A stretch of 24,180 nucleotides of DNA from a virus (IMGVR_UViG_3300046777_002767:1-24180); one strand, 5' to 3'; positions 7,440 through 15,170 are shown, numbered from the stretch's first letter. The notes: generated by a model not told the origin, from the letters alone. Program-made: numbers and translations.

Positions 7440-7938
7440 ATTTTTCATACCATTCAGAGTACACATAATAATTTCCGTCTTCTGCTAAGAATTCGTCTAT
7501 ATCATCTTGGTATTTAATACACCATTTAGATATTATATTCTCTATGTATGGATTCTGCCGCTGATCTGGAAGAGGCGGAGGAGCCTGAAACTTGATTCCC
7601 TGAACAGCAAAAAAACTTCTAATAGATCCACCTAGAAAATATCCCACTCCACAGTTCTGGTAATCATCAGAAATAAATAAACCCGCTATGTAATATATAT
7701 CAGATCCCTCTGGTTCATACCACATAATTTTACCAATTATGTCATTTTCCTGGAGAGTCATGCCAGATATAACAAACTCTTTATCATCGTAGTCGTCTGT
7801 TTGGACCAAGTAGGCACTTCTAAATCTATTTTCAGATAATGACTCCTCCATACAAACCCAAGCGGAGATATCAATATCGGGCCACTCATTATTATAGAAG
7901 TCTGGGTCATGAACTATATCTTTGAAGGTTTCTCTCAT
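7429..7938 (-). CDS. GNAT-family N-acetyltransferase-like protein
   Basis: A 169-residue protein and the only convincing minus-strand gene here. YIAGLFISDDYQNCGVGYFL fits GNAT motif A: a strand, then the Q-x-x-G-x-G pyrophosphate loop of acetyl-CoA (QNCGVG at 94-99), then a helix. An upstream strand (ENDIIGKIMWYEP) fits the preceding core sheet. The Pro-rich loop after the helix (APPPLPDQRQNPY) is unusual. ATG7938 is preferred over the TTG at 7968 because a perfect TATAAT lies 6 nt before the ATG, inside the longer reading; the message would be leaderless. It overlaps the cassette tail to tail. It may acetylate an amino sugar or a protein, but nothing shows which. It looks like an independently regulated moron. 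Confidence 0.65.
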   Translation of the reverse strand: MRETFKDIVHDPDFYNNEWPDIDISAWVCMEESLSENRFRSAYLVQTDDYDDKEFVISGMTLQENDIIGKIMWYEPEGSDIYYIAGLFISDDYQNCGVGYFLGGSIRSFFAVQGIKFQAPPPLPDQRQNPYIENIISKWCIKYQDDIDEFLAEDGNYYVYSEWYEKFNK

Positions 7939-7944
7939 AAATAT

Positions 7945-7950
7945 ATTATA
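7945..7950 (-). promoter_or_regulatory. -10 box of a putative leaderless promoter for the acetyltransferase
   Basis: Read on the minus strand, TGG-TATAAT is followed by six bases and then the ATG at 7938. This is an extended -10 (TGn) that would start transcription at or next to the first base of the start codon. No Shine-Dalgarno site is present and no good -35 box is seen. Confidence 0.6.
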
Positions 7951-7979
7951 CCAAGTGAAATAAAACAATACTTATAGGC

Positions 7980-7985
7980 TACAAT
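7980..7985 (+). promoter_or_regulatory. -10 box of a putative leaderless promoter for the LamG-like gene
   Basis: TACAAT lies seven bases before ATG7993, and there is no Shine-Dalgarno sequence between them. It stands back to back with the minus-strand -10 box at 7945-7950, with 29 nt between the two. The two promoters would therefore share their upstream contact region. Confidence 0.5.
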
Positions 7986-7992
7986 ATGATAT

Positions 7993-8841
7993 ATGATTAA
8001 ATACCTTGGTGCAGTTGGGGCTTTCATACGTTTAAATGATAACGAAAATAAAACCTATACTCTTTTAAATGTATATTCTTCATCAGCGGCACAACTATCA
8101 CTATTCTCTGCAAGTGTCAACAATCTATCTGGCGCTGTGACATTTGATTCTGCCTCAACTTCTTTATATGTAAATGGAGTATCTGGGTCAGTTATTCCAA
8201 GCAAACAATGGGCACACGTTACGTTTTCTTTTAATGATAAGTTGAGTACTTATGACTCTAATAATTTTCTAATTAGATTTGGACACGCTGCCTCAAGCAA
8301 TTTCAATATACAAAACCTTTACATATTAGAAAATTCCTTTACTGATTCAGAGGTTGGTTATCTTCATCAAGAATTTACAGGTGGAACGACAAATAAATTA
8401 ACCGTTCCACCATCGGCTTCATACTCTATCAATATTATTGATTACCCAGAAACTAATTTCACCTCTGCCTCTACAAATGTAATCTATCAACCATCATTTG
8501 GACAAAACAAATATCTAATGGATATAAGTGCCGTGGCGGAAGATAGCCTTAGTAAATTTGTTTCTGCATCAGTAATGACAAACGATAACTTGTACATAGA
8601 CTCAGTAAATGTAAGTATTGGAGATAATATTTTATCTCTGGCAGATAATCAAATATATCAGTTAACCTCATCCTCACAACTTATTACGGTATCAAGTTCT
8701 GTAGGAGATGTTGTTAAAGTTCTATACGGTCAATATTTCAACCGAATTTCTTTCATAAAGACTGCTAGTGGGTTCAGCGTTGAGCCAATAGTGGTAAAAA
8801 TTAACTCATACCTGAACACCATACAGTCAAATAATGCCTAA
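7993..8841 (+). CDS. LamG/concanavalin-like beta-sandwich protein, probable virion or host-contact protein
   Basis: A 282-residue protein very rich in Ser, Asn and Thr. The first ~130 residues have the pattern of a laminin-G-like jelly roll: SLYVNGVSGS, then KQWAHVTFSF, then NFLIRFGHA, NIQNLYILENSFTDSEV and a final LHQEF. This matches the usual 'ligand strand, W-x-H-V strand, identification of the element' order of LamG domains. The second half is also beta-rich and Ser-rich and is not recognised. Phages use such domains in adsorption or decoration proteins that touch glycans. ATG7993 follows a -10 box by 7 nt and lacks a ribosome site. Its position just before the head genes, beside the modification cassette, makes it a possible target of that modification (speculative). 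Confidence 0.55.
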   Translation: MIKYLGAVGAFIRLNDNENKTYTLLNVYSSSAAQLSLFSASVNNLSGAVTFDSASTSLYVNGVSGSVIPSKQWAHVTFSFNDKLSTYDSNNFLIRFGHAASSNFNIQNLYILENSFTDSEVGYLHQEFTGGTTNKLTVPPSASYSINIIDYPETNFTSASTNVIYQPSFGQNKYLMDISAVAEDSLSKFVSASVMTNDNLYIDSVNVSIGDNILSLADNQIYQLTSSSQLITVSSSVGDVVKVLYGQYFNRISFIKTASGFSVEPIVVKINSYLNTIQSNNA

Positions 8842-8846
8842 TGTGG

Positions 8847-8852
8847 TATTAT
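8847..8852 (+). promoter_or_regulatory. -10 box of a putative leaderless promoter at the start of the head module
   Basis: TGG-TATTAT (extended -10) is followed by seven bases and then ATG8860. No ribosome site lies between. It stands in the 18-nt gap after the LamG-like gene, so it could drive the small pre-portal gene, portal and downstream genes. Confidence 0.55.
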
Positions 8853-8859
8853 TTGGTAC

Positions 8860-9186
8860 ATGGGACTTGAAGTAGTAAGAGATAAAAGTAATTTTGGCAT
8901 CTATGTATGGCTCCTACCAGAAGGTGGAGTCTTCAAAGATGATGACGATAATGTTCTTAATATCCCATCTGAGCGTGGTGACATTACAAAGATGGCTGAA
9001 CTTCGTAAAGCAGCAGCACATTATGGTCAACCAGACGGTCAAGCAGTATTCATTCCTGGTATTGGGCGGGTAACAGAAGAAGAGTACCAGGAAGATAAGT
9101 ATCGCATGGAAAACGGTTTATTAAGTTATGGCGACACAGGAGCGTGGAGAGATGCAGCAAGAACCAGAAGAGACCTGGATAGATAA
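8860..9186 (+). CDS. small conserved pre-portal phage protein
   Basis: A 108-residue soluble protein. A short beta-rich opening (MGLEVVRDKSNFGIYVWLLP) with an acidic KDDDDN loop is followed by AAHYGQPDGQAVFIPGIGR and by VTEEEYQEDKYRMENGLLSYG. I recognise the G-Q-P-D-G-Q...P-G-x-x-x-x-x-E-E-Y pattern as one found in small proteins just upstream of portal genes in actinobacterial and related phages; no function is known. It starts 7 nt after a -10 box. Its last 35 nt overlap the portal start. Possible roles include portal assembly or DNA packaging. The call is by context. Confidence 0.6.
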   Translation: MGLEVVRDKSNFGIYVWLLPEGGVFKDDDDNVLNIPSERGDITKMAELRKAAAHYGQPDGQAVFIPGIGRVTEEEYQEDKYRMENGLLSYGDTGAWRDAARTRRDLDR

Positions 9187-10753
9187 CGTTGGCCTGAGTA
9201 AGGCCATGAATCCAGAATCATTTATCCCTGTAGATAAAGATGATTTTAATCAGGATGCCGATACAATTCTTAATCTTAATGGTCTGTCACAAAATTTCAA
9301 AAGATCTGTTAGGCGTAAATTAAATAAAAGCCTTATAACTGCAGGCGGAGAAATTGTAACAGCAGAAGACAATATGTACGCTGGAGATGATGCTACCTCT
9401 AAGCAAATTATTCCAGATAAGTATGGATACGGTATCTTTGATGTTGTAGAGCCTCTTTATAATCCTTATGCATTGGCTAAAATCTATGAACTATCTGCTC
9501 CCAACTATTCAGCAATTAATGCTAAGGTAGCAAATATTGTTGGCCTGGGGTACGACTTACTGCCCACTCTTAATATTATGGAAAAACTTGAGTCTATCTC
9601 AAACACAGAAGAACTTGGCAGGGTAAGAAGAAATCTCGCCCGTCAAAAATCTCGCGTTATTGATTGGTTAGAAACAAGAAACGACGATGATACGTTTACC
9701 ATGACATTGATGAAAGCCTATATTGATGCAGAATCGACAGGAAATGGCTATATTGAGATAGGAAGAAAAACAACTGGAGAAATTGGCTATATTGGACATA
9801 TTCCTGCTCCAACTATGAGGGTACGACGTTTAAGAGATGGATTTGTTCAGATTGTTAATGGAAAGGCTGTATTCTTCCGTAACTTCCAGGGTGAAGAAAA
9901 GAATCCTATCACTACCGATCCTCGTCCTAATGAGATAATTCATATTAAGAATTACACTCCTACAAATACTTATTATGGCCTTCCTGCAATTGTTGCTGCT
10001 AAAAATGCTATGGCAGGAAATGAATTTGCCTCCCGATTTAACCTAGAGTACTTTGAGAATAAGGCTGTGCCACGTTATATTTTCTGGCTTAAGGGCGCAA
10101 AAATGTCACGGGCGGCAGAGGAAAGACTGTTTGAATTCTTCCAAGGAAACTTGCGCGGACAGTCTCATAGAACAGCCATTATTCCTATTCCTGGCGACAC
10201 TCCAGATCATAAGGTAGAAATGAAGATGGAGCCCATTGAGACTAATATCCAAGATTCATCATTCAACAACTATAAGAAGATGAACAAGGATGAAATTCTT
10301 ATGGCTCACCGTGTACCTGCCTCCAAAGTAGGGTCTACAGAAGGAATTGGTTTGGCGGCGGCAAGAGAAGCAGATAGAACCTTTAAAGAACAAGTTTGTC
10401 GTCCAGCCCAGGATGCATTAGAAAAGAAGATAAATAAAATCATTTCTGAGAAAACAGATTCTTTCAAGTTTGAATTCAATGAACTGACACTTACTGATGA
10501 AGAGACAAGATCAAAGATTGATGAACGGTATCTTAGAATGCAAGTTATTGTTCCTAATGAAGTAAGAGAGAGACTTGGAATGTCAACGCTTCCTAGCGGA
10601 GATACTCCAGTTGTTCTTAATGCTCAGGCTCAAGCAGAACAAACTGCACAGTCAACTAGAAATAGAGTAAGAGACCAACAGCGTGCTTCAAATGCTCCAG
10701 ACAGCGATGAGTTGGGAAGAGCAACACAAGGAGAAGGTAGGCAGCAAAATTAA
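9152..10753 (+). CDS. portal protein (HK97/PBSX-type, Phage_portal family)
   Basis: A 533-residue protein that would form the dodecameric channel at the capsid vertex for DNA entry and exit. Family marks in order: YNPYALAKIYELSAPNYSAI near the N terminus; a stem region with GNGYIEIGR and GYIGHIPAPTMRVRR; EIIHIKNYTPTNTYYGLPAI; the conserved GLAAAREADRTFKEQVCRPA; and FEFNELTLTDEETRS before a Gln/Ala-rich disordered tail. ATG9152 is chosen because AGGAG (9138-9142) lies 9 nt upstream; the ATG at 9128 has no ribosome site. It overlaps the preceding gene. No terminase gene is in the window, so packaging genes must lie elsewhere, probably upstream. Confidence 0.92.
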   Translation: MQQEPEETWIDNVGLSKAMNPESFIPVDKDDFNQDADTILNLNGLSQNFKRSVRRKLNKSLITAGGEIVTAEDNMYAGDDATSKQIIPDKYGYGIFDVVEPLYNPYALAKIYELSAPNYSAINAKVANIVGLGYDLLPTLNIMEKLESISNTEELGRVRRNLARQKSRVIDWLETRNDDDTFTMTLMKAYIDAESTGNGYIEIGRKTTGEIGYIGHIPAPTMRVRRLRDGFVQIVNGKAVFFRNFQGEEKNPITTDPRPNEIIHIKNYTPTNTYYGLPAIVAAKNAMAGNEFASRFNLEYFENKAVPRYIFWLKGAKMSRAAEERLFEFFQGNLRGQSHRTAIIPIPGDTPDHKVEMKMEPIETNIQDSSFNNYKKMNKDEILMAHRVPASKVGSTEGIGLAAAREADRTFKEQVCRPAQDALEKKINKIISEKTDSFKFEFNELTLTDEETRSKIDERYLRMQVIVPNEVRERLGMSTLPSGDTPVVLNAQAQAEQTAQSTRNRVRDQQRASNAPDSDELGRATQGEGRQQN

Positions 10754-10768
10754 TAAAGTTAGATATAA

Positions 10769-10774
10769 TATAAT
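10769..10774 (+). promoter_or_regulatory. putative -10 box before the protease gene
   Basis: Two overlapping TATAAT copies (10764-10769 and 10769-10774) stand in the 30-nt gap after the portal gene, 9 nt before ATG10784. There is no ribosome site in front of that ATG, so a leaderless or very short-leader transcript is likely. The tract is all A/T, which lowers certainty. Confidence 0.45.
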
Positions 10775-10783
10775 TTAATTGTT

Positions 10784-13015
10784 ATGATTATTAATAAAGC
10801 ACACTTCGATGTAGATGGAGATAGTCTCCGTCTTACTATGCCTATTGCTAAAGTAGATGAAGAGCGCAGAGTAGTTAGCGGATTTGCCACCCTTGACAAT
10901 ATAGACCGTCAAGGGGATATTCTTTTATCAGAGGCATCAAGAAAAGCATTTGAGAATTTTAGAGGAAACGTCCGCTTGATGCATCAGCCAATTCCTGCCG
11001 GAAAAGTTATTTCTTTCCGCGAAAACTCTTTCTATGATCAAGAAACTGGAAAAACGTACAGCGGTATATTCGTTGACGCATACATCTCTAAAGGTGCAGA
11101 AAATATTTGGCAAATGGTTCTAGATGGCACTCTTACAGGTTTTTCAATCGGTGGCAGGATTGTAGATTTTGAGAATAAGATGGACGATCAAGATGCTGAT
11201 CGTGGCGCAGTAAGGGTTGTAAAAGAATATGAACTCATGGAACTCTCTCTAGTTGATAGCCCAGCCAATCAATTTGCTAACATTTTCTCTATTCAAAAAT
11301 TAGGTGATGAAATTGTTACATCTGGAATTGCAACAGAATTTTCTACAGAAAATGTTTTTTGGTGTGCTTCAGACAAGATCGCCCTGACTGAAAAGTCTGA
11401 CTCTGCAGATTGTCCAGTTTGCCAAAACTCTATGAATGAAATCGGCTGGGTGGAATCAACAGACTTAAACAAGAATGAAGAGGTTGGAAGACTTGTGGAT
11501 GGCTTTATTTCAAAGGCAGACTCAGTAAGAGTAGGAGATTTTGTATCATGGGGTTCAAGCGGTGGAACGGCTAGAGGAAAGGTCGAAAGAGTTGTACGAT
11601 CTGGATCTATAAATGTTCCTGGCTCAGATTTTACCATTAACGCAGAAGAGGGAAATCCTGCTGTTTTAATTAGAGTTTATCGTAAGGGTGCCGATGGATG
11701 GGCTCCTTCAGATATAAGGGTTGGTCACAAGATGAGTACTCTTAGAAGAATTTCCGCTCTAAGCACTAAGATGCACGATGAAGATATGGAGGGAGAGGAT
11801 CTAGAAAAAGAAACAGTAACTAGTGAAAATACTCCTGCTCGTAATGCACAGCAAGGTTTGCCTGGAGGAATTCCAAAGGCTCCACGAAAGAAAAAGCGTA
11901 TGTACCGCAAAGATGAAGGTATGGTTAAGTCTGGAGACTATGTAGTATTTTCAGACAATGCAAAACTTTCTAAGGGCCGTGTGGATGTTATTGATACAGA
12001 GAAAGCAGCGGTTAGAATTTACAAAGAGGTGGCAGATAACAAGTTCCAGCCAACAAATAACATCGTAACTAAAAATATTACAGACTTAACAAAAATTAAG
12101 GTTGCAAGTAAAAAAGCATTAGAGAAGTCATTATCAAATGAAGATATTGATCATCTAAATACCTTAATTTCTCAGCATAATGAAAAATATGGTAATGTTG
12201 ATTCTAAGAATGTCTCATTCGATATGCTGCGTAAGGTTTTTGAGCGCGGCATAGCAGCATTTAAGGCTAACCCAGAGATGCAAAAATCAGATGAGTATTC
12301 TCCTGAGCAATGGGCGTATGCAAGAGTTAATGGATTCTTGCAGGCGGTAAGATCAGGAAAGTTCAACAACAGACCATATGACACAGATTTGTTGCCAAAG
12401 GGTCACCCATTGTCAACGAAAAAGTCAGATAATTCAGAGGAAAATGAACTGGCTTTACAAAAACGAGAAGGAGGTGTTGAAATGGCTGACAATAATACAA
12501 GCCATGAAGAACTTGACACCGCCGAGGCAACAGACGAGACTTCTGAGGAAGTAACGTTTGAAGTAGAAGAAACTGTAGAGGACGTAGTTACGGAAGCCCT
12601 TGCTATGGCTAAGTCCGATGGTGTTGAGGCTGAAGTTGCCGATGATACCACCTCTGAAGTTTTTGACATGGAAAAGGCCCTTGGCGAAGTTAAGTCTTTC
12701 GTAGAAGAGACAATTACTAAGTCCATTGAAACTAATACCGAATCACTTGAAAAGTTCTCCAATGCAGTAGTCGAACTTGCTAAGGCAGTTGACGAAAAGA
12801 TTGGTCAACTTCAATCAAAGTATGAAGAGGTTACCAAAAGTTTAGCCGATCTTAATTCTGCTGCTGTAGAAATCGCTAATCGCGTGGAATCAGTAGAAGA
12901 AGAAACGGCAATTAAGAAGTCTGGCGAACTGGAATCCAGTATCCCAGAGCAACCCATAATGAAGAAATCAGTATGGGGCGGACGCTTCCTCAGTTCCGCA
13001 GAAGTATTTAACTAA
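10784..13015 (+). CDS. prohead (capsid maturation) protease with Zn-ribbon, Tudor-like and C-terminal scaffold regions
   Basis: A 743-residue protein, several times the length of a bare phage protease. Residues ~1-170 form an S78/XkdF-like serine protease: VSGFATLDNIDRQGDIL, NVRLMHQP with His67, and ELMELSLVDSPAN with the nucleophile Ser155. A Cys cluster follows (Cys194, CPVC 210-213), like a small zinc ribbon. SVRVGDFVSWGSSGGTARGK (247-266) opens a Tudor/KOW-like barrel, and a second diverged one begins at MVKSGDYVVFS (380-390). Residues ~450-545 form a helical module ending DTDLLPKGHPLS. From 567 on, the acidic, coiled-coil-rich tail looks like a scaffold and has its own internal start. 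It should digest scaffold during head maturation. Confidence 0.85.
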   Translation: MIINKAHFDVDGDSLRLTMPIAKVDEERRVVSGFATLDNIDRQGDILLSEASRKAFENFRGNVRLMHQPIPAGKVISFRENSFYDQETGKTYSGIFVDAYISKGAENIWQMVLDGTLTGFSIGGRIVDFENKMDDQDADRGAVRVVKEYELMELSLVDSPANQFANIFSIQKLGDEIVTSGIATEFSTENVFWCASDKIALTEKSDSADCPVCQNSMNEIGWVESTDLNKNEEVGRLVDGFISKADSVRVGDFVSWGSSGGTARGKVERVVRSGSINVPGSDFTINAEEGNPAVLIRVYRKGADGWAPSDIRVGHKMSTLRRISALSTKMHDEDMEGEDLEKETVTSENTPARNAQQGLPGGIPKAPRKKKRMYRKDEGMVKSGDYVVFSDNAKLSKGRVDVIDTEKAAVRIYKEVADNKFQPTNNIVTKNITDLTKIKVASKKALEKSLSNEDIDHLNTLISQHNEKYGNVDSKNVSFDMLRKVFERGIAAFKANPEMQKSDEYSPEQWAYARVNGFLQAVRSGKFNNRPYDTDLLPKGHPLSTKKSDNSEENELALQKREGGVEMADNNTSHEELDTAEATDETSEEVTFEVEETVEDVVTEALAMAKSDGVEAEVADDTTSEVFDMEKALGEVKSFVEETITKSIETNTESLEKFSNAVVELAKAVDEKIGQLQSKYEEVTKSLADLNSAAVEIANRVESVEEETAIKKSGELESSIPEQPIMKKSVWGGRFLSSAEVFN
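12468..12476 (+). promoter_or_regulatory. strong internal Shine-Dalgarno site inside the protease gene
   Basis: AAGGAGGTG is a near-perfect complement to the 16S rRNA tail. It lies 7 nt (counted from GGAGG) before an in-frame ATG at 12482. It is among the strongest ribosome sites in the window, comparable to that of the major tail protein, yet it sits within a reading frame. Confidence 0.8.
12482..13015 (+). CDS. nested in-frame capsid scaffold protein
   Basis: A 177-residue product that would share its frame and stop with the protease gene, starting at protease residue 567 (MADNNTSHEELD). The first ~65 residues are highly acidic. The middle (MEKALGEVKSFVEETITK... to ...VEEETAIKK) has long predicted coiled-coil heptads, and the end is basic and short (KKSVWGGRFLSS). 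Length, charge and coiled coil fit a phage scaffold, and the major capsid gene follows at once. The arrangement matches lambda C/Nu3, in which scaffold is made from an internal start in the protease gene. The strong internal ribosome site supports it; the protein itself is inferred. Confidence 0.7.
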   Translation: MADNNTSHEELDTAEATDETSEEVTFEVEETVEDVVTEALAMAKSDGVEAEVADDTTSEVFDMEKALGEVKSFVEETITKSIETNTESLEKFSNAVVELAKAVDEKIGQLQSKYEEVTKSLADLNSAAVEIANRVESVEEETAIKKSGELESSIPEQPIMKKSVWGGRFLSSAEVFN

Positions 13016-13047
13016 TTAATTAAAGAAAGAGAGGTGCAAAGAAAAGC

Positions 13048-14166
13048 ATGAGTGACGCAATTAATAAAGCCGCTGCCGCAGTAAATGTTGGTACAGGTGC
13101 AATCATCTCAGATCTCGCTTCAAGCGGTGATATGGAGAACTTGACCACCAATCCACTAACACAAAACGGCGGTGTGCTACTTCCAGAACAATCCCGTCGA
13201 TTCCTTGACTATGTGTTTGATCAGATGGTCTTGGGTAACGATGGGCGTAGACAAGTCATGCGTTCAAATACCGCTGAATTCGATAAGATTCAGGTTGGTA
13301 CACGCTTGATCCGCAAAGCATCACAGGCAAGTGAAAACATCTTTGATGCTGGTGCAGGCGAAACAGGTTTCGCAAACCGTGGCGCACAATTCACCAAGGT
13401 TGAAATTGTCACTACTAAGTTCCGCTTGGACTACGAACTCTCAACTGAGGCACTTGAGGATAACATTGAAGGCTCCGCTCTTGAAGATCACATTGTCCGC
13501 CTAATGGCTGGCCAATTCGGTAATGATCTTGAAGATATCGCCATCAATGGTCTTGCTGCTCAGGGTACTGCATCATACGCTGGTACGACTTACCCATACA
13601 CAATCGATGGGTTCGTCAAACTTGCTGATGGCGCTGCTGGTGGTACTCACTTCGGTACCGCTGCAACCCTTACCACAGCATCAACATTCTTCACCGCTGC
13701 TACCACCGCAGGTCAACTAAAGAGTGGTTCAGCAATCGCCTTCTTTGAGCAACTTTACAACGCATTGCCCCGTAAGTTCAAGGCTCGTCGTCAAGAGTTG
13801 AAGTTCTATGCTTCAACAAAGAACGTACAAACCCTTCTTACAGATCTCCGCGCAATTGGTTCAGGTGGTGTTCCTGAGGATATCGCTTCTGGTATCCTTC
13901 GTGGCGCACAACCTCGCGTTGGCGGTCCTGCTGGTATGACAACCTCCATCTTCGGTATCCCCGTGATGGAAGTTCCACTATACCCAGACCACTACGTTGA
14001 CCTTACGTTCCCACAGAACAGAATCTGGGGCTTCCAGAGAGATGTTACTGTACATCGTGAGTTCAAGCCAAAGAAAGACACCGTAGAGTACACAGTTTAC
14101 GTCCGCATGGGTCTTAACATTGAGGAACTTTCCGCAATGGCTAAGGCTAACGCCGTAACTGGCTGA
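13048..14166 (+). CDS. major capsid protein (HK97 fold)
   Basis: A 372-residue protein, probably the main shell protein. The order of elements fits HK97-type capsid proteins of actinobacterial and similar phages: a mobile N-arm; GGVLLPEQSRRFLDYVFDQM; then RSNTAEFDKIQVGTRLIRKA and FTKVEIVTTKFRLDYELSTE, the strand and spine-helix region; AINGLAAQGT; a domain around LPRKFKARRQELKFYAS; and a C-terminal FGIPVMEVPLYP...NRIWGFQRDVTVHREFKPKKD. There is no long delta domain, in line with a separate scaffold. Codon use is distinctive: Arg is mostly CGT/CGC and Phe/Thr prefer C-ending codons, whereas neighbours favour AGA, TTT and ACT. GAGAGGTG lies upstream at an unusually long spacing (~13 nt). A terminator follows. 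Confidence 0.9.
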   Translation: MSDAINKAAAAVNVGTGAIISDLASSGDMENLTTNPLTQNGGVLLPEQSRRFLDYVFDQMVLGNDGRRQVMRSNTAEFDKIQVGTRLIRKASQASENIFDAGAGETGFANRGAQFTKVEIVTTKFRLDYELSTEALEDNIEGSALEDHIVRLMAGQFGNDLEDIAINGLAAQGTASYAGTTYPYTIDGFVKLADGAAGGTHFGTAATLTTASTFFTAATTAGQLKSGSAIAFFEQLYNALPRKFKARRQELKFYASTKNVQTLLTDLRAIGSGGVPEDIASGILRGAQPRVGGPAGMTTSIFGIPVMEVPLYPDHYVDLTFPQNRIWGFQRDVTVHREFKPKKDTVEYTVYVRMGLNIEELSAMAKANAVTG

Positions 14167-14186
14167 TAACTTAATAGTTCTTGGTT

Positions 14187-14213
14187 AGGGGGTCGCGTAG
14201 GCGGCCCCCTTTC
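14187..14213 (+). terminator. intrinsic terminator after the major capsid gene
   Basis: AGGGGGTCGC and GCGGCCCCCT form a 10-bp stem with one G-U pair around a GTAG loop, followed by a short T-rich run. It lies 21 nt past the capsid stop, which suits a gene needing a separate abundant transcript. The T tract is short, so termination may be partial. Confidence 0.8.
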
Positions 14214-14264
14214 CATATTCCAAAATATAGTAAAATATAAATAATTAAATCATGGCGGTGCTGA

Positions 14265-15170
14265 ATGCTTGAATATTTGAGAACAGATAACTCTCCGTTA
14301 ACAATATCATATACGGCGAGTTCATACGCTACTAATGTGTATTTTGAAGCCTATGACTTGGATACAGAAGAGTTTATCCAGAGTGGGGCGGCAACAACTA
14401 GTGGGTCATATATTTATTCAATTACCTTTACAGCAGATTCAACAGCGTATGATAGAAATATAAAGTTAGAAATTATTACAACAAGTTCTGCTGGTGCCTA
14501 TAATGAAATACAAAATATTTCCTTAATAAGACCTTATGCATCAGTAAGTAGAATAGAATCTCTTGCGACCATTCCTGCTAATACAGCATCATCTACATTA
14601 CTTAAATTAGAACGTAGGGCACGACTTAGCCTTAATGCATTTATTGGTCATAGTTTTTATAAACTTAAAAAAGATATAACCGTATATGGTAATAACACAG
14701 ACGTTCTCACACTTCCAGAAAATCTTTATAGAATAGATAAAATTTATGAAGATGATTTGCTGGTATATGAAAGAGATAATTCAGATGTTCAACTAGACTA
14801 TCCAATAGAAATTGCTGATTCAAAAAATAGAATTAAAATTGTTAATACTGCGTCTAAGAGTAAAGACACAGCAGAGTCACCTATATTTTCAGTCTTCTAC
14901 TATGAAGGTGTATTTAAAAAAGATCATTCCTACAGAATTGATGGGATCTGGGGCTGGGACTATGTTCCATCGGATATTGAGCAAGCAACAGCATTATTAG
15001 TAGAAGACTACTTATGTAATGATTTCAATATCAGGAATAAAAATATTGCAGAACTATCCAACGATTCATATGATATTAAATATGGCTCAGATTTCGCCAC
15101 AGGAACAGGAAACCTTGCTGTAGATAACCTTATTGCTCACTATAAAGAGCCTAGATATTTGGTGATTTAA
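14265..15170 (+). CDS. head-tail connector (adaptor) with an N-terminal beta-sandwich domain
   Basis: A 301-residue protein. The C-terminal two thirds fits phage adaptors of the gp6/gp15 kind, which ring the portal: ASSTLLKLERRARLSLNAFIG, a beta core (TDVLTLPENLYRIDKIYEDD), then IWGWDYVPSDIEQATALLVEDYL with the characteristic W-G-W...P-x-D-I-x-x-A. The first ~95 residues (from LTISYTASSYATNVYFEAYD to EIQNISLIRPY) look like an added Ig-like beta-sandwich, which adaptors usually lack. ATG14265 has a weak GGCGGTG site at 14255-14261. A possible -10 box (TATAGT 14226-14231) follows the upstream terminator, so a new transcript may begin here. Its TAA shares a base with the next ATG. Confidence 0.7.
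   Translation: MLEYLRTDNSPLTISYTASSYATNVYFEAYDLDTEEFIQSGAATTSGSYIYSITFTADSTAYDRNIKLEIITTSSAGAYNEIQNISLIRPYASVSRIESLATIPANTASSTLLKLERRARLSLNAFIGHSFYKLKKDITVYGNNTDVLTLPENLYRIDKIYEDDLLVYERDNSDVQLDYPIEIADSKNRIKIVNTASKSKDTAESPIFSVFYYEGVFKKDHSYRIDGIWGWDYVPSDIEQATALLVEDYLCNDFNIRNKNIAELSNDSYDIKYGSDFATGTGNLAVDNLIAHYKEPRYLVI

Noticed and set aside
7429-7968. Longer acetyltransferase starting at TTG7968
   Set aside because: The extra ten codons cover the perfect TATAAT box and have no ribosome site. The ATG at 7938 fits the promoter exactly.
11293-12762. Minus-strand open frames of 61-119 codons within the protease gene
   Set aside because: They are antisense to a well-supported gene, are Ser/Thr-rich as expected of a shadow of acidic or Lys-rich codons, and have no ribosome or promoter site.
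14252-14272. Six-codon reading frame ahead of the adaptor gene
   Set aside because: Too short to judge, and GGCGGTG inside it better serves as the ribosome site for ATG14265. It could be a translation-coupling minigene but nothing supports it.
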